Origin: Talpa occidentalis
Taxonomy: Eukaryota > Chordata > Mammalia > Eulipotyphla > Talpidae
NCBI RefSeq assembly: GCF_014898055.3
Contig: NW_023605305.1
Span: 116,882,234 to 116,946,233 of the forward strand
DNA length: 64,000 nucleotides
Direction: 5' to 3'
In this document: positions 57,501-64,000 of the stretch, in pieces
How positions within the stretch are numbered: position 1 is the stretch's first letter
How the letters are laid out: every line of letters starts with the position of its first letter
Made by a program: the position numbers and the translations under genes
Notes under the pieces: model-generated
Database searches by the model: none
What the model was told of the DNA's origin: nothing
Seen by the model: the letters and a program-made list of their open reading frames with translations, nothing else

Positions 57501-60500
57501 TCCGGCCCAGCAGCTTCCGCTCCACCTCTCTTCAGATCAAGGCCACAGACGGTGGGCAGCCCGCGCTCTCGGCCAGCGTCCGGCTGCACGTGGAGTGGGC
57601 GCCCCGGCCCCAGCCCTCCTCTGTCCCGCTGGCCTTCGACGAGCCCCACTACAGCTTCACGGTCATGGAGACGGACCCCGTGACCCACATGGTGGGGGTC
57701 CTCGGCGTCGAGGGCCGCCCCGGCCTCTGCTGGTTCAGCATCACAGGTGGGGGCCTGGCCCGTGACCCGCCCAGCTCCCACAACCTCGCCCTCGGGGCTC
57801 CCCCTGCCACCCCCGGGCGCTGGGGCCGAGGCCAGCACCTTCCGCGCTGGGGACCCGCCAGGGCCAGTCGGTGCCTTGGTTTCCCAAGCGCCTGGGAGGT
57901 GGTGGGGGAGGAAGCCCCATCTGCCCTTCCCCTTCCGCCGGGTGTGACACGCAGCGCGGAGCTGGCCACGCTGTCCCTAAAGCCCGGGCCGCTACTCCCG
58001 CACGGGCGTCCTGGCCGCTGCGCTCCTGGGAGGCGTGTTCCTGACAGCAGCTAGGGCCGGCCCCTGGGCCTCTGATGGCCCCGAGCAAGCTGCTGCTCGT
58101 CCATGTGCATGCACGCACACACGTACCTGCACACACACGCGTGTGTCTGCACATAGTACTGTGCACACATACAGCACACACACGTGTCTGCACAAGGTAC
58201 TGCATGCACACGTGTCTGCACACACCTGCTAGCGCACACATGTACCAGCTCGCGCATGCACAGCGGGCCTCCAGGCCGAGTCTGCTCCGGGCCGCCCTGC
58301 CCAGCTCGGGGACAGAAGCGCCCGCCAGCTGCGACCTCTGGCGCCCTTGCAGCCCCGGTTCTCCACCCTGTGAACCTGCCGGGCCGGTCCTCCTGCTGCG
58401 AAGTGGGTGCCCGGTGCCCTCAGAACATCTGGAGACACAAACTCCTGGCGCCGGGGCGGCCGCTGTCCCCACCTCCCCTTGCTGCTCCCCACCCCTCAGG
58501 CTGCCCGCCGGTGTTGCCCAGCTCGCCCTTGGGGCTGCCGCTCAGCCCGCTTTGGGATCTCACAGCTTCCAACAGGGATCACCCTTCCCTGGGGGTTCCT
58601 GTAGCCACCCACCCCTGCCCAGCGCTCGGCTCACCGTGACCTGGACACCCACCCGCCAGGACGAGCCTGGCCTGTGCCCACCCCACACGCCCTAACGGCC
58701 CCGGAGCCACCCCCGGCTCTTCCCCAAAAGACAGTCCCTGCACCCCCACCCGCTGACGGCCAGGCCCCCGGGCCTGCCCCCTGACCACCGGTGCCCCCAG
58801 GTGGGGACCACGACATGGACTTTGACGTCGAGAAGACCACGGGCAGCATCCTCATTGCCAGGCCGCTCGACGCCAGGAGGCGGTCCAGCTACAACCTGAC
58901 CGTGGAGGTGACGGACGGGTCCCAGGCCATCGCCACCCAGGTCAGGGCCAGGGGACCCCGCGTGGGGAGGGGGGGAGGCGGCCCGGTGGGGCGAGGCCTC
59001 GGAGAACGCCGGTGTGGCGCGGAGCTGAGACCCGTCTCCCTGGGGCCTCTCTGCTTCTGGGGCCGCGGGGCCGTCCCCTGCGGGGCTGCAGCAGGGGCTG
59101 GTCTGGAGTCCAGCCGAGGTGGCCCCAGGCTGCCTGGGGAGGGCGGCGGGGGGCACCCTGAGGGGCCCGGTTTCAGGCAGAATCTCGTGGGGGCTCAACG
59201 CAGAGTTCTGTGGACAAACCTTTGGCGCGGAGCCCGGCAGACGCGGCCCTGCCTGAGAGCCTCGTCTGAGCCCCTCGAGCTTGTGAAGCCACCAGCCCCC
59301 GAGCGTGGCTGCCCGACGGGGTGGGGCACAGACTCACGAGCCCCCCCCCACCCGCCCCCCAGGTCCACGTCACCATGATCGCCAACGTGAACCGCCACCG
59401 CCCCCAGTTCCTGAAGGCCCACTACGAGGTCAGTGTCCCCCAGGACACGCCGCCCGGCGTGGAGCTCCTGCAGGTCCAGGCCACCGACCCGGACCAAGGC
59501 AGGGGCCTCGTCTACACCATCCAGGGCAGCCAGGACCCAGGCAGCACCAGCCTCTTCCAGCTGGATCCGGGCAGCGGCGTGCTGGTCACTGTGGGCAAGC
59601 TGGACCTGGGCCCAGGGCCCTCCCAGCACACGCTAACAGTGATGGTGAGTGAGGGACACGGCTGGGCGGGGGCACGCGGCTGAGCTCCGGGGCCCCTGAA
59701 GAGCCGGGACCCACCCTGGCTGGCTGTTCCGCCCTGTAGAGGTGGCCCCAGGTGCCTGGCGCGAGGCAGGGGCTGCAATCCTAGACGCCCCCCAAACACC
59801 ACCTCCGGGCTCTCCTGCTCCGTCTCCACGTGTCAGAGACGCCCCACCCCGGGCCAGCGCGGGGGCCCCCCGAGGGGATGCAGGGCACAGCACATGTCCT
59901 GGCTGAGCTGCCCCCCACCCCTCGGGTCCTGTGTCCTCCCACCTCAGGCCCCACGATAGCTCCGCCCCGCTGGGGTCCCCGCACCACCAGGGTCTCCTGT
60001 GGGACGGGTGCGGGGTGCGGGGCTCTGAGGGCACGTGTCCTCTTGGGCCCAGGAAGGCGCGGGCCCCACACCACTGACCCGACCTCGTCTCCTGGCCAGG
60101 CCCAGCCCAGCACAGCGCCTCAGCCCGCGAGTGCGCATCGCTGCGGCGGGCTTGGGAACGCCGCCCTGAGGCTTGTGCCCGCCTGTCCCTGAAAGCGGAA
60201 CTAGCCGCTCGTACAGCGCAGCCTAACGGGCACGGAGGGGCGAGCCTATTAAAAGGGCAAAGGAGCGTGGAGGGTCTCGTCAGGCCCAGGCGGGAGCACA
60301 TTTGGCCACGAGCCCCGTCCGCCCCCAGCCCCGCTCGGCGGCCCCACCCGAGGCCAGGAGTGACCGCGGGTTCCTGCCGGCCAGCCCTGGCACAGGCCCC
60401 TGCGGGGGTCCCTGCTGCGGCGCTATCACGCATGGGCGACGCCCGCCAGGCTGCGCTGACCCTGCCCCCACTGTGCCCGGCCACAGGTCCGAGACCAGGA

Positions 60501-63500
60501 GATGCCCCCCAAGAGGAACTTCGTGTGGGTGACCGTCCTCGTGGGGCCCGCCAACTACCACCCGCCCCGCTTCACCCAGCCGCGCTACGTGGCCAGCGCC
60601 CCGGCTGACGCGGCCCCCGGCACCGAGCTGCTGCAGGTCCGCGCCGCGGACGGGGACCAGGGAGCTGGCGGCGAGGTCCACTACACCCTCCTCAAAGGTG
60701 AGGCCCGGCCTGAGTGCGGCAGGGCGAGCGCGTGTGGGAAACCGCTGGGGCCCGAGGGTTCAGGGGCCCGGCTCTCAGAGCAGGCAGATGATCCGTCTAG
60801 AACGTTCCGCCTGGCAGGTCCACGCACCGCTATCGCCTGGGCCGGGGAGGCATGTTCACGCAGCGGGGTTGAAGTCCCAGCGGGGGCTGACCGCCGGGGG
60901 CCAGCTGGGGCCCCACCTGCCGCGTCCCCCCTGTGTCTCAGGACCACGAGGGGCTCTGTGGGGCAGAAGCCCTTCCTGCAAGGGCGCTGACCGCAGGGCA
61001 AGGGGCATGTCCCCTTGGGGCCTCAGAGGCTGATGCCGGGACTGGAGGCCTAGCTGGGAACAGCCCGTGCAGGGTTCTGCCAACCAGCTCCGGGGGCCAG
61101 GTGGGTGCAGTGGTTACCTCTGGGGTGCGGTGACTGTTGTCCATCTTGTCTTTGCTCCAGGGAACAGCGACGGTCTCTTTGACTTTGATGCCCTCCTGGG
61201 CACGGTCACCCTGGCCCGGAAGCCCGAGCAGGGCCAGTACACGCTGACGGTGAGGGCAGAAGATGGGGGCTCCCCGCCGAAGCATGACCTGGCCACCGTG
61301 GTCATTGACGTCCACCCCTCGGACAGCAGCGCCCCCACCTTCTCGGAAGCCGAGTACTTTGTGGAGATCCCGGAGTCCATCCCGCCGGGCTCCCCGATCC
61401 TGCGTGTCACGGCCGCCAGCCCCTCTGGGGTCACCTACGAGCTGAGGGAGGGCAACAAGGACGGCGTCTTCTCCATGAACACGTACTCCGGCCTCATCTG
61501 CACCCGCGGGGTGCTGGACCACGAGGCGGTCTCGTCCTACCAGCTGAAAATCCGCGGCAGCAGCCTGGCGGGCGCGTCGGCGGACGTCTCGGTCCTGGTG
61601 TCCATCCTGGACGAGAACGACCACGCGCCCGAGTTCCTGCAGCCGGCCTTCGTGGGCCGCGTCAGCGAGGCGGTGCCCGCGGGCAGCCTGGTGGCCGGCG
61701 AGGGCGGCCATGGCCCGCTGGTGCTCCGCGCACGGGACGGGGACCGCGACGCCAACGCCCTGCTGGCCTACCGCATCCTGGAGCCTGAGGCCGCCAGGGC
61801 CTTCCGGGTGGACCCCAGCATGGGCACCCTGAGCAGCGTGGGCGCGCTGGACCACGAGACCACGCCCTCCTTCCGGTTCAGGGTCCATGTGCAGGACCAG
61901 GGCCGCCCTGCGCTGCTGGCACCCGCACCCGCCTGGGTGTTGGTGCAGGTTGCGGACGTGAATGATGCCCCGCCCCGGTTCGCACAGCGGCTGTACAAGG
62001 CGGCGGTGCTGGGGCCCGCGCACCCGGGCATGGAGCTGCTGACCGTGCAGGCCCGCGACCCCGACTCGGAGGTCACCTACAGCGTGCGGGCTGGCAACGC
62101 TGACGGGGCGCTGGCCGTGCACCCCCGCACGGGGCGCGTGTCCGTGCTGTGGCCCGCCCTCCTGGGCCGCGGCCGCGAGCTGACCCTCGAGGCCTCAGAC
62201 GGCCCGCACCAGGACAGCGCCCTGCTGAGGGTGACCGTCACGCCCGCCCCAAACTCCAGCCTGCGCTTCGACCGCAGCGTCTACCGGGCGGCGGTGCAGG
62301 AGGACGCGCGGACCGTGGGGACCCTGGCGACGCTGGGCGTGTGGGGCCGCCTTCCCAACGACACCCTGGCCTTCGCGCTGCTCAACGGCACGGACCTGTT
62401 CCGGATGGTGCCGACGGCGGGTGTGCTGCAGACGCGCGGCCTGGCCCTCGACCGGGAGCAGCAGGACACGCACGTGCTGGCCGTGGAGGTCAGGGACGAC
62501 CGCTCGCCCCCGCGGGTGGCCCGGGCACTGGTGTGCGTGTCCGTGCAGGACGCCAACGACCACTGCCCCGAGTTCCAGCACCTGCCCTACGCTGCCGCGG
62601 TCCCCGACGGCACGGAGCCGGGCGACGTGCTGCTGCAGGTGTCTGCCACCGACCGGGACACGGGGCCCAACGGCGTGGTCACCTACGCTTTCGTGGAGGA
62701 CCACCCCTACTTCCGGCTGGACCCCTACCTTGGGGACATCTCTCTCCGGAAGCCCCTGGACGAGCAGGCGCCCAATGAGTACCGGCTGCGGGTGCTGGCG
62801 CGGGATGGGGGCACCCCCGCCCTGCAGGCCACGGCAGAGGTGCTGCTGGTCGTGCGCAACGGCTCGCGCCCGCTGTTCCAGAGCCCGGCCTACCGCGTGC
62901 GCGTGCCCGAGGACGCGCCGCCCCGCACCCCGGTGCTCCACGCGCAGGCCCGCAGCCCCGAGGGCCACCGGCTCATCTACAACTTGGCGGAGACCACGAC
63001 CCCGGCCGGCATCGCCGTGGACTTCCGGACCGGCGTGCTGACCGTCGCAGGCCCGCTGGACTACGAGTCGGAGCCCAGGCACATGCTCACGGTGAGGGCC
63101 ACGGACACGGCGCTGGGCGCGTTCTCGGAGGCCGTGGTGGAGGTGCAGCTGGCGGACGTGAACGACAACGCGCCCACCTTCCCCCAGCGTGTCCATGCCG
63201 CGGCCGTGCCCGAGGGCCTGCCCGCCCACACGCCGGTCATCCGGCTGCTGGCCTCGGACCGTGACTCGGGGAGGAACCGCGACGTGTCCTACCAGATCGT
63301 GGAGGATGGCTCCGACGCGTCCAGTTTCTTCCACATCGACAGGGACACTGGGGAGATGTCCACCGTTCAGGAGCTGGACTATGAGACCCGGCAGCACTTC
63401 GACGTGAAGGTCAGGGCAGTGGACGGCGGTGACCCCCCGCTCACTGGGGAGACCCTGGTGGAGGTCAGCGTGTCCGACGTCAACGACAACCCCCCCGTGT

Positions 63501-64000
63501 TCAGGCAAGCGCAGTACGAGGCCAGCGTCAGCGAGCTGGCCACCTGCGGCCACCTGGTCCTCAAGGTCCAGGCTCTGGACCCCGACAGCGGGGACGCCGC
63601 CCGCCTGGAGTACCTGATCCTGTCCGGCAACCGGGACCGGCACTTCTCCATCAACAGCTCGTCGGGAATCATCTCCATGGTCAGCCCCTGCCACAAGCCT
63701 CTGGACGCCTCCTACAGCCTGAGGGTGGGCGCCTCGGACGGGGTCTTCCGGGCCTCGGTGCCCGTGTACATCAACACCACGCACGCCAACAGGCACAGCC
63801 CGGAGTTCCCGCAGCGCGTGTACGAGGCCGAGCTGGCGGAGAACGCAGCCGTGGGCACCCAGGTGATCGAGCTGCTGGCCACGGACAGGGACAGCGGCCC
63901 CTTCGGCGCTGTCCACTACACCATCATCAACAAGCTCGCCGGCGAGAAGTTCACCATCAGCCCCGGGGGCCGGGTGGCCACGCGGCACAAGCTGGACCGG
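51307..64000 (+). CDS. FAT2: FAT2, atypical cadherin, 5' part (cut by the window edge)
   Basis: Giant single-pass cadherin of epithelial cells, acting in adhesion and collective migration. Exons join 51307-54565, 55246-55560, 56529-56587, 56667-56966, 57536-57746, 58801-58940, 59363-59644, 60487-60697 and 61161-64000 (continuing). The frame holds across all eight GT-AG introns, giving 2539 residues, about 58% of the roughly 4350 in human. Signal peptide 1-18 ([17 protein letters not shown]), then about 23 complete cadherin repeats and a partial 24th, recognised by linkers such as [27 protein letters not shown] and [11 protein letters not shown]. The laminin-G, EGF-like, transmembrane and cytoplasmic parts lie beyond the edge. 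Start ATG has A at -3 and G at +4. The start [10 protein letters not shown] aligns with human FAT2, not FAT1, FAT3 or FAT4, and the neighbour SPARC fits. Confidence 0.97.
54566..55245 (+). other. FAT2: FAT2 intron after coding exon 1
   Basis: 680 nt. The upstream frame stays open into this intron until a stop at 55072-55074, adding 169 codons that have no cadherin features. No repeat recognised. Confidence 0.9.
55246..55560 (+). CDS. FAT2: FAT2 coding exon 2 (residues 1087-1191)
   Basis: Bounded by gtccccag and gtaagg, phases 1 and 1. Codes the end of repeat 10 ([27 protein letters not shown]) and most of repeat 11. Confidence 0.96.
55561..56528 (+). other. FAT2: FAT2 intron after coding exon 2
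   Basis: 968 nt. Contains an L2-derived stretch (listed separately) and a C-run of about 18 at 56128-56145. Confidence 0.9.
55960..56290 (+). repeat. LINE-2 3' fragment, GC-drifted
   Basis: cacggggcctttgcacacac, cttcactagaccccaccagc and ccagcgcctggcgcacagta follow L2 3' landmarks in order (gggcctttgcacatgctgtt ... cccactagactgtaagctcc ... ccagcgcctagcacagtg). Confidence 0.55.
56529..56587 (+). CDS. FAT2: FAT2 coding exon 3 (residues 1192-1211)
   Basis: Tiny 59-nt exon bounded by tcccccag and gtgagt. Codes [19 protein letters not shown], which human FAT2 matches closely at this position. The next intron is only 79 nt. Confidence 0.95.
56667..56966 (+). CDS. FAT2: FAT2 coding exon 4 (residues 1212-1311)
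   Basis: Bounded by gctcgcag and a less usual donor ctcacg|gtgcgg (phase 0). Codes [11 protein letters not shown], the linker [10 protein letters not shown] and repeat 12 up to EYNILT. Joining to exon 5 gives [11 protein letters not shown], as expected. Confidence 0.95.
56967..57535 (+). other. FAT2: FAT2 intron after coding exon 4
   Basis: 569 nt, donor gtgcgg, acceptor ctcttcag. G-rich near its start (gggaggtggtggggaggggg). Nothing else recognised. Confidence 0.9.
57536..57746 (+). CDS. FAT2: FAT2 coding exon 5 (residues 1312-1381)
   Basis: Bounded by ctcttcag and gtgggg. Codes [21 protein letters not shown], then the start of repeat 13 ([18 protein letters not shown]). Confidence 0.95.
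57747..58800 (+). other. FAT2: FAT2 intron after coding exon 5
   Basis: 1054 nt. Carries the CA/TG-rich minisatellite listed separately. No other element recognised. Confidence 0.9.
58100..58258 (+). repeat. CA-rich minisatellite in FAT2 intron
   Basis: Words cacacgtgtctgcac, gtactg and cacacat recur. The motif cacgtgtctgcac appears at about 58181 and 58209, and similar gcgtgtgtctgcac at about 58140, with a period near 28-40 bases. Confidence 0.75.
58801..58940 (+). CDS. FAT2: FAT2 coding exon 6 (residues 1382-1428)
   Basis: Bounded by gcccccag and gtcagg. Codes [20 protein letters not shown] and the strand [16 protein letters not shown] of repeat 13. Confidence 0.95.
58941..59362 (+). other. 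FAT2: FAT2 intron after coding exon 6
   Basis: 422 nt with a C-rich polypyrimidine end. Nothing else recognised. Confidence 0.9.
59363..59644 (+). CDS. FAT2: FAT2 coding exon 7 (residues 1429-1522)
   Basis: Bounded by ccccccag and gtgagt, phase 0 at both ends. Codes [16 protein letters not shown] and most of repeat 14 ([28 protein letters not shown]). Confidence 0.96.
59645..60486 (+). other. FAT2: FAT2 intron after coding exon 7
   Basis: 842 nt, GC-rich. Nothing recognised. Confidence 0.9.
60487..60697 (+). CDS. FAT2: FAT2 coding exon 8 (residues 1523-1592)
   Basis: Bounded by ggccacag and gtgagg. Codes [19 protein letters not shown], the degenerate linker ANYHPPRF and the first part of repeat 15. 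Confidence 0.96.
60698..61160 (+). other. FAT2: FAT2 intron after coding exon 8
   Basis: 463 nt. The last 60 bases are less GC-rich (ctgttgtccatcttgtcttt). Nothing else recognised. Confidence 0.9.
61161..64000 (+). CDS. FAT2: FAT2 coding exon 9 (residues 1593-2539), runs off the window
   Basis: Acceptor ttgctccag ends at 61160. The frame is open without a stop to the last base, where it reads ...ATRHKLDR. Codes the rest of repeat 15 through repeat 23 and the start of 24. Linkers: [53 protein letters not shown] and the degenerate [10 protein letters not shown]. This is the known giant central exon of FAT2; the true end lies outside. Confidence 0.96.

Noticed and set aside
62195..63988. 597-codon open frame on the - strand
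   Set aside because: It lies wholly opposite FAT2 exon 9 and its content mirrors the GC-rich cadherin codons. No domain or start context supports it.

Overview
The window is nuclear DNA from a placental mammal: spliced genes with GT-AG introns, L1, L2 and MIR relics, and five copies of a tRNA-derived SINE with A-rich tails. It carries two neighbouring genes on the + strand. The first is a complete SPARC (osteonectin) gene, about 0.83-14.58 kb. The second is the 5' part of FAT2 (FAT atypical cadherin 2), from 51.29 kb to the right edge, where the gene is cut off inside a very large exon. As I recall, SPARC and FAT2 are adjacent and co-oriented in the same order in human (5q33), so this is conserved synteny. 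The SINE family (head like GGCCTCCCTGGTGGCGCAG, tail with TAAATAAATAAATCTT) and the short introns suggest a laurasiatherian, perhaps a bat. The species is not proved by the sequence.

Layout: 1-830, SPARC upstream DNA with a purine-rich GGA promoter. 831-14575, SPARC, ten exons, 303-residue product, short 3'UTR with a conserved poly(A) signal. 14.6-51.29 kb, intergenic DNA in which I see no convincing gene. It holds five SINEs, a strongly GC-drifted L1 relic, many MIR/L2 remnants, an unnamed repeat present twice with one part inverted, an AT-rich island near 18.6-19.0 kb, and several minisatellites, including a 20-21 bp G-rich array near 46.1-46.3 kb. 51288-64000, FAT2 coding exons 1-9, coding for 2539 residues: signal peptide, about 23 full cadherin repeats and a partial 24th.

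The two genes do not form a pathway by themselves. SPARC encodes a secreted calcium- and collagen-binding matricellular protein. FAT2 encodes a giant protocadherin-like adhesion protein of epithelia. The dominant oddity is composition: almost all DNA, including third codon positions, introns and old repeats, is very GC-rich, and introns and intergenic spacing are short compared with human. I found no sign of an undescribed system such as a defence locus, novel gene cluster or CRISPR array. The most interesting items are a candidate SPARC intron-1 enhancer, the shortened SPARC 3'UTR, the GC-converted L1, the AT-rich island and the inverted-part repeat.
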